64,000 nt of DNA, taken from assembly GCA_017412605.1 (NCBI GenBank), contig JAFPWY010000009.1, positions 62,001 through 126,000 of the forward strand, read 5' to 3'. Position numbers and translations under genes: made by a program. Below are positions 1 through 9,004 of this stretch, in pieces. Numbering within the stretch: position 1 is the stretch's first letter; every line of letters begins with the position of its first letter. The DNA comes from Fibrobacter sp. Lineage in GTDB: Bacteria > Fibrobacterota > Fibrobacteria > Fibrobacterales > Fibrobacteraceae. The notes under the pieces are model-generated. The model was not told where the DNA came from and did no database searches. It saw only the letters and a program-made list of their open reading frames with translations.

Positions 1-271
1 CAAGGAAACAAAGGACATTGAACGCCAACGGCAATGGTATCTGTCGGACAACGAAACAAGGAAGCGCTATATGACTTGGCAGCAAGAAATTGACGAAGCC
101 GTATATCTAGAGCGCGAACGCGCCAATGCGGCAGAACGCCGCGCCGACGAGGCAGAATCCCGCGCAGACAAAGCGGAGTCCCGTGCCGACGAGGCGGAGT
201 CCCGTGCCAACGAAGCAAAATCTCGTGCCGAAAAGTATGAGAAAATTCTCAAGGAGCATGGCCTTCTTTAA
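1..271 (+). CDS. C-terminal end of Rpn/PD-(D/E)XK-type nuclease-transposase family protein (partial)
   Basis: Only the tail of this gene is inside the window; the frame is open from base 2 to the stop at 269-271. The tail is a charged helical repeat (units such as RADEAES, RADKAES, RANEAKS) ending in KILKEHGLL. Such coiled-coil tails with EAESRADKA repeats are, from memory, common at the ends of the Rpn family recombination-promoting nucleases that are abundant in Fibrobacter. The catalytic nuclease domain would lie to the left of the window, so the family call rests on the tail alone. A duplicated copy of this tail follows at 314-523. Confidence 0.5.
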   Translation, partial: KETKDIERQRQWYLSDNETRKRYMTWQQEIDEAVYLERERANAAERRADEAESRADKAESRADEAESRANEAKSRAEKYEKILKEHGLL

Positions 272-500
272 TTTTAGAGGCTGCTCCTTCTTATCACTCA
301 AAGTCTTGAGTATTTGTCGTACATCGAAACAAGGAAGCGCTATATGACTTGGCAGCAGGAAATTGACGAAGCCGTATATCTAGAGCGCGAACGCGCCAAT
401 GCGGCAGAACGCCGTGCCGACGAGGCAGAATCCCGCGCAGACAAAGCGGAGTCCCGTGCCGACGAAGCAAAACGCCGCGCAGATAGGTATGAAAAGATTC
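52..500 (+). repeat. Direct duplication of the coiled-coil tail (two copies, 273-bp offset)
   Basis: The sequence from about 52 recurs from 325 with an offset of exactly 273 bp (91 codons) and only a few substitutions over the first ~130 bases. The copies then diverge in the number of 15-bp RADEA-type sub-repeats. The second copy lacks any nuclease-coding sequence, so it looks like a partial tandem duplication or a remnant left by deletion of a neighbouring paralogue. Confidence 0.8.
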
Positions 501-523
501 TTAGGGAGCACGGCCTTCTTTAA
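314..523 (+). pseudogene. Duplicated tail fragment of the Rpn-type protein
   Basis: This open frame begins at a TTG codon and reads SYIETRKRYM followed by the same charged helical repeats as the preceding gene, ending in KILREHGLL. It holds only the C-terminal ~65 residues of the family, without a catalytic domain. No convincing Shine-Dalgarno site precedes it. The frame is preserved, which suggests recent duplication rather than long decay. It is most likely a non-functional remnant, although translation as a small coiled-coil protein cannot be excluded. Confidence 0.6.
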
Positions 524-579
524 TTTTTGCTGGACAATTCCAGCCACCGAGCCGGAATATCCCTTCAAAATTTTAAACA

Positions 580-606
580 CAGACTCATCTGAGCCTGCGT
601 TTTTTA
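580..606 (+). terminator. Probable rho-independent terminator after the Rpn tail fragment
   Basis: A 7-bp stem (CAGACTC / GAGCCTG, one A-C mismatch) with a 4-base loop is followed by CG and a run of six T. It lies about 55 bp after the stop of the tail fragment and about 30 bp before the convergent GH30 gene end. Confidence 0.5.
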
Positions 607-636
607 TTTATAACATCCGTATTTGACTCTATCTAG

Positions 637-2199
637 CTACTTCAAAATCATATGTTGCATTTTCGCCTTGCCGCATTTGACCATGTACACACCGCGACCT
701 AGGCCTGCGCTTGTCATGGCATTGCGGAGTTCGCCGATATGTGTTGCCTGGAATTCGCCGACAAACACGCCGAGCGGGCTAAATACTTTATATGTACGTT
801 GAATATTTTGGGGTACAGAAAGCTTCCCGAAGGCAATTGCCGTTATTGAATCCGTGCGCGTGGTGCTGACGAGGCTGGTGTCACTCTTTGCCGTGTTAGT
901 GTCGTTCTTTGCTGTGTCGGCGGGCGGTTCAACCTTTGGCTCCTGCCACAGAATGAATTCGACTGTCGTTGCACTACGGGCCGGAACGTTGTAACTGCAC
1001 TTTGTATCGTCGACTTGGACTTTTTCGCCTTCCTTGAGGTTGTTATTGTCGTCAGTGACATAGGGCTTGAAACTTCCAATTTTCGTGTTTCCGAAGTCAA
1101 AGTCCGCCTTGAATTCCTCGTTCTTGGAATTGAGAATGACAACTGCGATTTTCGTCTTGAGGGAGTCACGGTAGGCGGTGGCTTTTACATTTGCTTCGGG
1201 ATTCTTGGTGGCGTCGATTCTCCAGGAGCCGGGTCGCGCGAAGCGGCTGAAGTTCCCCATGACCCAGAGTCGCTTGGTGGGTTCCACGTTGTCGGGGTTG
1301 CCTTGTCCTTGCGGCCAGAGGGCTCCGTTGCCACAGCTGGCTTCGCTGCAGGAATAAATCCACCAGAAATGCCAGGCGTTCATGTTCGCAATAGTCAGGG
1401 CGTCGTGAATTACACCTGCAACGCGGAGAGCACTTCCCATGCCCACGTCTTCCTTGTTGCTTCCAAGATCATAGACTTCGGTTTCCCAGAATTCCTTGCC
1501 GGCTTCGTGGATTTCGGGGTAAGCGGCCGGATCTCCACCGTATTCGTGCGTTCCAAAAATATCCGTGTATTTCAGGGCGGCAGGATAATTGAAGAAGGCT
1601 TTTTTGTAATTAGGGAATCCGTACCAGTTGATGGCTTCGGTACCGATGATTTTGATGCCCGTGGTATCGAGGGTGGGGCCAAGATAGTCGCCGACCCAAC
1701 GCGCCAATTCATCGGGTTCGTAGTGGTTGTCACCGGTGCCGTCGGGCTCGTTTTGCGACGAAATTGCATATAGATTAATGCCAGCCTTCCGCATGTCTTG
1801 CGTAAACTTCAAGATGGTGTTCGCCCAGTCTTGGGCGTGATTGAAATCCAGGTGCTTTTTGTCGCCGTCGTAATTTACGGTGTATTTGGATGTCCATGGG
1901 GCTGCCCAGACTTTGACGCCGTATTCACTCGCCTTTTTTGCGATACTTGTTTCGGAGGTGGTGCCGTCCGGAGCAATGCGGATGCGGTGTAGCGTAAGCC
2001 CAGCGCCGCTGGTGGAATCCCAAAGAAAAGCGGCATTCTTGTCGGTGATGGAACCGGCCCATGCCGAGGCAGCCCCAAAGCCGCTGATGCGCTGGTATTC
2101 CTTGCCGATATCTACGTTAATCGTTGCCGCACTGGCGAGGGTGCCCAAAAACGCGACAAAACCTGCAAAAAAGGGAAATTCCTTAATTGAAAACGGCAT
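637..2199 (-). CDS. GH30 family xylanase/glucuronoxylanase, secreted
   Basis: This is a secreted glycoside hydrolase of family 30, probably subfamily 8 (endo-xylanases that cleave glucuronoxylan). A signal peptide ends near LASA, followed by the catalytic barrel. The acid/base Glu sits in SSQNEPD (about residue 151) and the nucleophile Glu in FWETEV (about residue 241); WHFWWIYS is the typical late barrel motif. A beta domain follows, then a Thr/Asp-rich linker and a C-terminal ~70-residue domain ending GVYMVKCGKAKMQHMILK, which resembles type IX-like sorting tails of Fibrobacter secreted enzymes. The longest frame starts at 2211, but its first codons themselves form the Shine-Dalgarno GGGAGG for the ATG at 2199, so 2199 is chosen. 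It lies next to a CE1 esterase gene on the same strand, consistent with xylan breakdown. Confidence 0.9.
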   Translation of the reverse strand: MPFSIKEFPFFAGFVAFLGTLASAATINVDIGKEYQRISGFGAASAWAGSITDKNAAFLWDSTSGAGLTLHRIRIAPDGTTSETSIAKKASEYGVKVWAAPWTSKYTVNYDGDKKHLDFNHAQDWANTILKFTQDMRKAGINLYAISSQNEPDGTGDNHYEPDELARWVGDYLGPTLDTTGIKIIGTEAINWYGFPNYKKAFFNYPAALKYTDIFGTHEYGGDPAAYPEIHEAGKEFWETEVYDLGSNKEDVGMGSALRVAGVIHDALTIANMNAWHFWWIYSCSEASCGNGALWPQGQGNPDNVEPTKRLWVMGNFSRFARPGSWRIDATKNPEANVKATAYRDSLKTKIAVVILNSKNEEFKADFDFGNTKIGSFKPYVTDDNNNLKEGEKVQVDDTKCSYNVPARSATTVEFILWQEPKVEPPADTAKNDTNTAKSDTSLVSTTRTDSITAIAFGKLSVPQNIQRTYKVFSPLGVFVGEFQATHIGELRNAMTSAGLGRGVYMVKCGKAKMQHMILK

Positions 2200-2313
2200 A
2201 AAGCCTCCCATACGAACTTTACTTACTATAAAATAAGTTGAAAAATTCGCTTAATATAGGGCTTTATTCGAATTCGTTTTGATAAATTGACAACAGAATG
2301 ATGTATTTATCCG

Positions 2314-3771
2314 CTAGAACTTCTCGAAAAACTCCCATGTGGCTTGCGGCACCCAGGACTGCTGCTGGCCGGGATCCTTGTGGTCCCAGATGTGGCCGCC
2401 GCTCTGCGTGCACCAGCGAACGGGGAATCTTTCCTCGACGGTCGTGTAGTCGTAGCACTTGTGCGGGGCGTTGCGTTGGGCTTCTTCGGCGCGTTCGTTC
2501 TTCGCCTTGCCGCCTTCGGAGTTGAGCGTCAAGATGATGTCACGCGCGTTCCGGCCCATTTCAGGGGTGCACATGCCGTCATCGAGGCCGAGCACGCCCA
2601 TCCAGCCGATTCCCATTTTCTTGCGCTGCGGGAGCCAGATGTTGCGTTCCGCGGTTTCGTAAACGGCCACTGCGCGGAGCACGTCCTGGTGGTTCCACGA
2701 AAGGCCATTGCTGAACATGGCGCCGTAGCTGAATCCCGTAGAAAAAACGCGGCTCGAATCGATGCAGAAGTTTCCTTCGAGGTATGCGAGGAGTTCGTCA
2801 AACAACAGGTAATCATCTTGCCCCCAGGGCAGCTGGTTGCCATTGCCTTCGGGCGCAACGAATATCGCGGTTTCGTTCTTGTCAATCCACTTGAGGCCGT
2901 GATAGCCTTCATCTTGCACGGCGCTAGCGGAACCGCCCATGCACTGCATTCCGAAAATGAGTTTGTACGGTTTGTTCTTGTCGTAACTTTTCGGCATGTC
3001 AATACGCACGGTACGCACGCCCTTGCTCCACCTGAAATCGATGTAGGGCTTGTCGCCACGATACTTGTAATCAAATCGCGTATCCTTGCCGCAGCCACGA
3101 GTGGGAACAGGGTCGTTCTTGAGGCCCCATCCGTATTCGTACTGCGGTTGCGGCGGAGCGGTTTTCTTGAGCGTAAGCGCGAGAGTCGTGTCGAGATTGT
3201 CGAGCTTTACATTGAGGGTATCAAAACCGTCGGCAACAATGCGCAGATTGTCCGAATCGCCCACCTTGAGAAGCGCCTTTGCTCCGGACTTCGCGCCGAA
3301 TGCCGTATTAAAACTTCCATCGGCGACAAACTGAAACGTTTGCAAAGCGCTGCCTACGCGGACGCGTGCGAAGTACTTGCCCTGCGCTTTCACGGAAGAC
3401 TTCATGTCAACTGTACCCGAGCCGTAGACAGTTTCATTCAGCAGGCGGTTTCCGAATATGTCGAAAATCTGCACCTGTACCGGGGAATTTTGCCCCTGCG
3501 AAAACGATAGGATGCCGTTGTTCACGGAGAGAAATCCGACCGAGGTCCCGCTCGCCAGAACCAGCAGTTCCTCGTCCTGGTGAATCGTGAATGCACCCGA
3601 GGTATCTGTTTTCACGCTGAGGCCTTTTTGAACAAGCGAAACATCTGCGCCAATGACAGCCTTGCTGCTATCGTCGCTCACCTTGCCTGTTAGGGTAAAC
3701 GCATTCGTCGTCACGACAGACAACACCATAATAAAGCCAACGGACACACCGGTCCATAGAGCATGATTCAT
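2314..3771 (-). CDS. CE1-like secreted esterase (feruloyl/acetylxylan esterase) with N-terminal accessory domains
   Basis: A signal peptide is followed by a carboxypeptidase-regulatory-like beta domain (about residues 26-80), then a region resembling a sorting/FlgD-like domain (VQVQIFDIFGNRLL) and a linker ending PPQPQYEYG. The esterase domain fills the rest. The nucleophile is Ser348 in GFSYGAM (G-x-S-x-G), with FGMQCMGGSA as oxyanion region and SGGHIWDHK supplying the probable catalytic His. CE1/PHB-depolymerase-like esterases remove ferulate or acetate from arabinoxylan. AAAGGAG stands 6 bp before the ATG. The accessory domains sit N-terminal to the catalytic domain, the reverse of many Fibrobacter enzymes. 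The substrate is inferred from the neighbouring GH30 gene. Confidence 0.85.
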   Translation of the reverse strand: MNHALWTGVSVGFIMVLSVVTTNAFTLTGKVSDDSSKAVIGADVSLVQKGLSVKTDTSGAFTIHQDEELLVLASGTSVGFLSVNNGILSFSQGQNSPVQVQIFDIFGNRLLNETVYGSGTVDMKSSVKAQGKYFARVRVGSALQTFQFVADGSFNTAFGAKSGAKALLKVGDSDNLRIVADGFDTLNVKLDNLDTTLALTLKKTAPPQPQYEYGWGLKNDPVPTRGCGKDTRFDYKYRGDKPYIDFRWSKGVRTVRIDMPKSYDKNKPYKLIFGMQCMGGSASAVQDEGYHGLKWIDKNETAIFVAPEGNGNQLPWGQDDYLLFDELLAYLEGNFCIDSSRVFSTGFSYGAMFSNGLSWNHQDVLRAVAVYETAERNIWLPQRKKMGIGWMGVLGLDDGMCTPEMGRNARDIILTLNSEGGKAKNERAEEAQRNAPHKCYDYTTVEERFPVRWCTQSGGHIWDHKDPGQQQSWVPQATWEFFEKF

Positions 3772-3942
3772 AAAACCACTCCTTTTTTTTATTTTCTATC
3801 CCTGAAAATACTTTCAAAAAATCAATTCCGTTTACACGGAAACGTATTTCCGTGGACAACGCTGTCCACAATTTTTTAATTTTTCAAGCGGACGACGGGC
3901 ATGTCGTTCAAGATATTCCGCAAAAAAAAGGGATTAGATTTT

Positions 3943-5055
3943 ATGAACGAAACGGAAAATCGCCAAAAGGTCATTGTCCGGACAAGCATCATCGGCATCG
4001 CGGCAAACATCGTACTGTCGGCATTCAAGGCGTTCGTCGGCTTTGCAACCAACTCCATCGCCGTGACGCTCGATGCAGTGAACAACCTTTCTGACGCGCT
4101 GTCTTCGGTCATTACGATTGTGGGCGCAAAGCTTTCGAACAAACTCCCAGACAAAAAACACCCTCTCGGTTACGGGCGAATCGAATACCTGAGCGCAATG
4201 GTGGTCGCGGCAATCGTTCTCTACGCCGGCGGCACCTCGGCTGTGGAATCGGTCAAGAAAATCATCCACCCCGAAGCAGCGGACTACTCCACGGTTTCGC
4301 TGGCGATTATCGCCTCGGCGGTGGTAGTGAAACTCGTGCTCGGGAAATTCGTAAAGCGCCAGGGCGAACACGTGAACTCGGCCGCACTCGTGGCATCGGG
4401 CGCAGACGCGCTGTTCGACGCCATCCTCTCCCTTTCGGTGCTGGCATCGGCCATCGTCTTCATTCTCACGGGAATTTCGCTTGAAGCTTACGTGGGTCTC
4501 GTAATTTCGGGATTCATCATCAAGTCGGGCATCGGCATGCTCATCGAAACGCTGGACGATATTCTGGGCAAGCGCGCCGACGGCGACCTGGTCAAGAAAA
4601 TCAAGAGACTGCTCACCGAAGAACCGCAAGTCCATGGTGCCTACGATGTCATCCTCAACAATTACGGGCCGGACAAGTTCATCGGTTCCGTGCACTTGGA
4701 ACTTCCCGATACCATGACCGTCGAAGATGTCGACGTATTGACCCGCAAGGTGCAAGCACGCGTACTCAAGGAAACTGGTGTGATTCTCACGGGCGTAGGC
4801 GTGTATTCACACAACACCAAGAATGACGAAGCTGCCAAAATTCGCAGCAACGTGTTGAAGTTGGTAAAGGAGCACCCTTGGGCATTGCAACTCCACGGCT
4901 TTTACGTAAACCTCGAGGACCGCACCATGCGTTTTGACGTGGTCATGAATTTCGAAATCAAGCCGCAAAAAGGCCTCGACATCCTTTACAAGGAAATCGG
5001 CGAAGCCTACCCCGACTACAATTTACATATCGCCGCCGATATCGACGCATCGTAG
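3943..5055 (+). CDS. Cation diffusion facilitator (CDF) family metal exporter
   Basis: This is an inner-membrane proton/metal antiporter of the CDF family. Six membrane segments cover about residues 10-200 and a cytoplasmic CDF C-terminal domain covers about 205-290. An extra ~75-residue C-terminal ferredoxin-like extension follows. The TM2 motif is NNLSD, so the first metal ligand position is Asn rather than His or Asp (NxxxD). In TM5 the ligand pair reads A-SGA-D, so the His/Asp seen in zinc exporters is missing. That argues against a standard zinc CDF; Asn-type TM2 sites are known in manganese exporters (MntE). The start at 3943 (AAGGGA upstream, typical CDF N-terminus) is preferred over an in-frame ATG at 3901 that lacks a good ribosome site. 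Confidence 0.88.
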   Translation: MNETENRQKVIVRTSIIGIAANIVLSAFKAFVGFATNSIAVTLDAVNNLSDALSSVITIVGAKLSNKLPDKKHPLGYGRIEYLSAMVVAAIVLYAGGTSAVESVKKIIHPEAADYSTVSLAIIASAVVVKLVLGKFVKRQGEHVNSAALVASGADALFDAILSLSVLASAIVFILTGISLEAYVGLVISGFIIKSGIGMLIETLDDILGKRADGDLVKKIKRLLTEEPQVHGAYDVILNNYGPDKFIGSVHLELPDTMTVEDVDVLTRKVQARVLKETGVILTGVGVYSHNTKNDEAAKIRSNVLKLVKEHPWALQLHGFYVNLEDRTMRFDVVMNFEIKPQKGLDILYKEIGEAYPDYNLHIAADIDAS

Positions 5056-5081
5056 CGCCGACTGATTTGTATCTTTAGTTT

Positions 5082-5747
5082 TTAAAACGGTTGCACACCT
5101 AGATCGGTGTCGCCGTTTTTTACTTTTGCAAGGATTTCAAGCCCCGTCAGGTCTTGCATCATGCGGATGTTGTCATCTTCCATTTCCTGGTTGCCGCTAG
5201 AACCGTAGCGGTTAACGATGAGCCCACGGACATCGAGGCCGCGGCTGCGAGCGAATTCTACGGTGAGCACGCAAGCGTTAATGGAGCCGAGGGCCGCTGT
5301 CGTAACAATAAGCAGCGGAAGGCCTAACGTTTTCATGATATCGACGAGGAATACTTTCTGGTCATCGTAGCGGATGGGGCAAATGATTCCGCCGCTGCCT
5401 TCCGCAAAAACAAATTCGTGGCGAGCGCAGGCCGCATCAAAATCGGCTTTGACTTTCGCGAGTTCTACAGGGTTGCCTTCTTTGCGGGCAGCGAGATGCG
5501 GAGAGACAGCTTCTTTATAGACATAACTCACGAGCTGTTCTTGCGTATCGGGAAGATTTGCGATGCGTTTCACGTAATCGGCATCACCAGCAACCCATTT
5601 GCCGTCACGGAGTTCTGCGCCGCTAAGGGCAGCCTTGTAGTAGCCCGCATCGATGCCGGAATCGCGCCACTTTTTAACGAGAAGGGCGGTCACAAATGTT
5701 TTACCGACATCAGTTCCGGTCGCTGTAACGAAATATCCTTTACTCAT
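5082..5747 (-). CDS. bioD: Dethiobiotin synthetase BioD
   Basis: BioD carboxylates 7,8-diaminononanoate to dethiobiotin using ATP and CO2. The P-loop TGTDVGKTF is at the N-terminus, followed by the KPV-like segment (here YYKAALSG) and EGSGGIICP near residue 110. Length (~221 aa) is normal. GGAG stands 5 bp before the ATG at 5747; a GTG two codons upstream is not needed. The ATG overlaps the bioF stop (ATGA), so the two are translationally coupled. It is the last gene of the bioA-bioW-bioF-bioD operon. The usual KPV triplet is replaced by KAA, a minor oddity. Confidence 0.93.
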   Translation of the reverse strand: MSKGYFVTATGTDVGKTFVTALLVKKWRDSGIDAGYYKAALSGAELRDGKWVAGDADYVKRIANLPDTQEQLVSYVYKEAVSPHLAARKEGNPVELAKVKADFDAACARHEFVFAEGSGGIICPIRYDDQKVFLVDIMKTLGLPLLIVTTAALGSINACVLTVEFARSRGLDVRGLIVNRYGSSGNQEMEDDNIRMMQDLTGLEILAKVKNGDTDLGVQPF

Positions 5748-6946
5748 ACACACTCCTTTACTGCTTGCGCAATTACTGTTGCGGCAGTTTGAAGCTGTTC
5801 GTGCGTGTGCGTTGCCATTAGGCTTGCGCGCAAGCGGGCTTGCCCCTTGGCGACTGTCGGGTAACGAATGGCAGGAATCAATATTCCCGCATCCTGGAGT
5901 GCAGCCGAAATTTCAAGCGCACGGGCTTCGTCACCGATGACAATCGGAACAATCACCGAAGGAGACTGTTCAACTTTCACGCCTTCATGCTGCAAGGCTT
6001 CGCAGAAAAATTTCACGTTATCGCGCAAGTTCTGCACGCGTTCAGGGTGTGTATCGATGTAGCGCAAGTTGTTGCAGGCTGCGGCGGCAACAGCAGGGGC
6101 CATCGCCGTCGTAAAGATAAAGCTGCGGGCTTTGTTGCGGAGGAAATCAATCAGCTGTTGCTTGCCCGCCACGAAGCCGCCCTCGGCGGCGACGGCTTTG
6201 CTCAAAGTGCCAATAGTTACATCGGCGTGAGCACAGCCGTAGTGTTCGGCAAGGCCGCGCCCGGTCTTGCCGAGCACGCCCGTGGCATGTGCTTCATCAA
6301 TCATCAAGAGACAATCGTTTTCTTTCGCGATGCGTAGTAGTTCCGGCAAATTCGCAAGGTCGCCATCCATGCTGAAAACAGCGTCGGTCACGATAAGCCC
6401 ACGGAAAGCCGAGACAGCGCCGAGTCCCGCGGCCTCTTTAATAACCCGTTCCAAATCCGCCATATCGTTATGCTTATAGATAAAGCATTTGGCTCGCGAT
6501 AACCTAATTCCGTCAATAATGCTCGCGTGGTTCAGTTCATCGCTAAAGACAAAGTCGTTCTTGCCGCACAATGCTGAAATCGTACCGACATTCGCCATGT
6601 AACCCGTATTGAAGGTGATAGCGGATTCTTCGCCCTTGAATTTCGCGATAAATTCTTCCAGTTCCTGATGCGGAGACTTGTTACCCGTAGTAAGGCGGGC
6701 TCCCCCGCTCCCTGTACCCCACTCCAAAACGGCCTGGGCCATCGCCTGCTTGAGTTCATCGACATTCGCCAAGTCCAAGTAAGAATTAGACGCCAGCAGG
6801 ATCTGTTCCTGCAAAGCGCCGTTGGGCATACGGATTTTCACGCACGACGATTCCGGCGTTTCCATCAAGCGCATCGAGCGGTAAGTATTGTTCGCCCGCG
6901 CTGCATCCAAAGCGTCTTTCGTAAAAATGTCAAGAATGCGACTCAT
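5744..6946 (-). CDS. bioF: 8-amino-7-oxononanoate synthase BioF
   Basis: BioF is a PLP enzyme of the alpha-oxoamine synthase family that condenses pimeloyl-CoA with L-alanine. Visible motifs are NSYLDLA, GTGSGGARLTTG, the DEAHATGVLG segment (cofactor-ring Asp and His) and the PLP lysine in TLSKAVAAEGG (about residue 240). Length (400 aa) is typical. The start overlaps the bioW stop by 4 bp and its stop overlaps bioD by 4 bp. Confidence 0.95.
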   Translation of the reverse strand: MSRILDIFTKDALDAARANNTYRSMRLMETPESSCVKIRMPNGALQEQILLASNSYLDLANVDELKQAMAQAVLEWGTGSGGARLTTGNKSPHQELEEFIAKFKGEESAITFNTGYMANVGTISALCGKNDFVFSDELNHASIIDGIRLSRAKCFIYKHNDMADLERVIKEAAGLGAVSAFRGLIVTDAVFSMDGDLANLPELLRIAKENDCLLMIDEAHATGVLGKTGRGLAEHYGCAHADVTIGTLSKAVAAEGGFVAGKQQLIDFLRNKARSFIFTTAMAPAVAAAACNNLRYIDTHPERVQNLRDNVKFFCEALQHEGVKVEQSPSVIVPIVIGDEARALEISAALQDAGILIPAIRYPTVAKGQARLRASLMATHTHEQLQTAATVIAQAVKECV

Positions 6947-7692
6947 GCCCCGACATCCACCAAAATTTTCTTCTTCTGCAAGTACTCAATGCACTCTTCA
7001 GCTTTGGCCTTGCGCGAATCAAACAGGAAAATGCGGCCTCCGTTTTCGTCGCCCATTTCCTTCATCTTCATGATGCGCACATAGCCAAGTTCCTTGCTCG
7101 CAACATAGCCCGTCACATAATTCGGGTCATCGCTCACACAAAATTCCGCAACCATTCCGGGGGCATTTGCCACCTTGGTCGCAAGCACAATCGCTTCGTT
7201 AAAATGATTCTTGCAGCCATCCACTTCGCTTGAATGAAGCGCGTCCATATAAGTCGCACGCACGCCGCGTTCGTGGTCAGGTTCCAGGCGTTCGCCTGTC
7301 GCGATATCGTAGAGCATCGCCCCACGCATCGGGAACGTTTCGCGCAAGAGCTCTTGCAATTTTTCGCGAAGCCCGCAGCCAGAACCCATCAGCGGAGCAA
7401 TCAGTCCAAACGCCTTCTCCAGCCCTTCCTGCCATGTTTCCACATCCACGCGCGTCACCGGCAAGGCCTTTAAAATCTGAATATCGCTTTCGTGAACCTT
7501 CTCGATTTTCACATTGATAAAATCCGGGTCGCCCTTGGAATGCGTCATGGCCCGGCGCACCATCGCCGAACACACCGCCTCAACAGAATCCCGGTTCACG
7601 ATGCGCTCGGCACCGGATATGTGCTGCTCACGTTTCTGTTCGCTCTCGCCTACTTGCTGCGAGGCACGCATTTTCAAGCTGTAATAATCCAT
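6943..7692 (-). CDS. bioW: 6-carboxyhexanoate-CoA ligase (pimeloyl-CoA synthetase) BioW
   Basis: BioW activates free pimelate to pimeloyl-CoA. The protein shows the family landmarks YYSLKMRAS, HISGAERIV, THSKGDPDFI, KVHESDIQ, MRGAMLYDI, GVRATYMD and SDDPNYVTGYVASK, which align end to end with Bacillus subtilis BioW as I remember it. Length (249 aa) matches. It lies between bioA (1-nt gap) and bioF (4-bp overlap). With BioW present the cell needs a source of free pimelate; no bioC/bioH or bioI is in the window, and bioB must lie elsewhere. Confidence 0.93.
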   Translation of the reverse strand: MDYYSLKMRASQQVGESEQKREQHISGAERIVNRDSVEAVCSAMVRRAMTHSKGDPDFINVKIEKVHESDIQILKALPVTRVDVETWQEGLEKAFGLIAPLMGSGCGLREKLQELLRETFPMRGAMLYDIATGERLEPDHERGVRATYMDALHSSEVDGCKNHFNEAIVLATKVANAPGMVAEFCVSDDPNYVTGYVASKELGYVRIMKMKEMGDENGGRIFLFDSRKAKAEECIEYLQKKKILVDVGA

Positions 7693-7693
7693 A

Positions 7694-9004
7694 TCACTCG
7701 TGAAATTCGTCTTCGCCTTCTACGACAGGCGCGGGTTCACATTCGCCAATCATCTTGATGGCTTCGCAGATGCGGTCGATTTCAGAATCGGTCGTGATGA
7801 ACGGAGGCATCGTATAGACGTAATTGCAGAAAGGCCGGAGCCAGACGCCGGTTTCGCGAATCACGCGCAGAATATCATCCGCTGAAGGTTTCGCTTTCAG
7901 TTCCAAGACGCCGATCGCACCAAGGACACGCACGTCGGCCGCATTTTCAAGCGCTCGAAGCGGCTTCAGATTCTGTTTAAGACGTTTTTCAATCCTAGCA
8001 ACGCTCGTTTCATAATCGCGACTTTCGAACAGCGAAAGAGAAGCGATTCCCGCGGCGCAGGCGAGCGGGTTCGCCATGTAGGTGGGGCCATGCATGAATG
8101 CAGGAATCTTGCTGTTCGTAATCGTTTCGGCGACCTTCTCGGACGCAACACAGGCCGCCATCGTAATGCTTCCGCCCGTGAGCGCCTTACCGATGCACAT
8201 GATGTCCGGAGTTATCCCCGCATGCTTCATCGCAAAACGCGGACCCGTGCGGTAAAATCCCGAAGCAATTTCGTCCAGGATCAACAGGATGCCGTAACGG
8301 TCGCAAAGTTCGCGGAGAGCCTTCAAGTAGCCAGCATTGTAAAGCCACATGCCGTTTCCGCCCTGGAACACGGGTTCACAAATCACGGCAGCGATTTCAT
8401 CCTTGTGTTCCTCAACAACGCGTTCCATCGAAGCGAAATCCGTCGGATTCCACGCCTCGTCATAGCGGCAGTTCGGGCGTTCTGCAAAATAATGGTGCGG
8501 CATGATTCCGCGGAAAAGCGTATGCATTCCGTCCGGATCGCTAAGCGCCATCGCGCCTGCGGTATCGCCGTGGTAGCCTCCCTTCAAGGCGACCAACTTG
8601 CAGCGTTCCGGATGACCGAGGGAATACTGGTACTGCACCGCCATCTTGGCGCTGCATTCCACGGCAATGCTTCCCGAATCCGCAAAGAAAATCTTGTTCA
8701 AGCCTTCGGGCAAAAAATTCACCAACTTTTCGCCCAACTCAATCGCGGGTTCATGCGTAAAACCGCCGAACATCACATGGCACATCTTTTCGCTTTGCTT
8801 CTGAATCGCCTCAACGATTTCAGGGGCGTTGTGCCCGTGCGCCATGCACCACCAGCTAGACACGGCATCAATCAGTTTCAAACCGTCAGCCGTTTCAATC
8901 GTTGTTCCGTGAGCAGTTTTGGCAAGAAATCTTGCGGGAGTATTTTTTAGCGCCGCATACGGATGCCACAAATGCTCGCTATCAAAATCTAGAAGTCTTT
9001 TCAT
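7694..9004 (-). CDS. bioA: Adenosylmethionine-8-amino-7-oxononanoate aminotransferase BioA
   Basis: BioA is a class III PLP aminotransferase that converts 8-amino-7-oxononanoate to 7,8-diaminononanoate. Motifs are HLWHPY at the N-terminus, SSWWCMAHGH (substrate pocket), GGYHGDTAGAM, LILDEIASGFYRTG and the PLP lysine in CIGKALTGG. Length is 436 aa. It is the first gene of the biotin operon. A short inverted repeat, ATATAG-N7-CTATAT at 9011-9029, lies just upstream and could overlap the promoter, but no classical BirA operator was recognised. Confidence 0.94.
   Translation of the reverse strand: MKRLLDFDSEHLWHPYAALKNTPARFLAKTAHGTTIETADGLKLIDAVSSWWCMAHGHNAPEIVEAIQKQSEKMCHVMFGGFTHEPAIELGEKLVNFLPEGLNKIFFADSGSIAVECSAKMAVQYQYSLGHPERCKLVALKGGYHGDTAGAMALSDPDGMHTLFRGIMPHHYFAERPNCRYDEAWNPTDFASMERVVEEHKDEIAAVICEPVFQGGNGMWLYNAGYLKALRELCDRYGILLILDEIASGFYRTGPRFAMKHAGITPDIMCIGKALTGGSITMAACVASEKVAETITNSKIPAFMHGPTYMANPLACAAGIASLSLFESRDYETSVARIEKRLKQNLKPLRALENAADVRVLGAIGVLELKAKPSADDILRVIRETGVWLRPFCNYVYTMPPFITTDSEIDRICEAIKMIGECEPAPVVEGEDEFHE

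Noticed and set aside
2344..3510. A 388-codon open frame on the plus strand opposite the CE1 esterase
   Set aside because: It is the antisense shadow of a gene with a signal peptide, catalytic motifs and a ribosome site, and its own protein has no recognisable domain or start signal.
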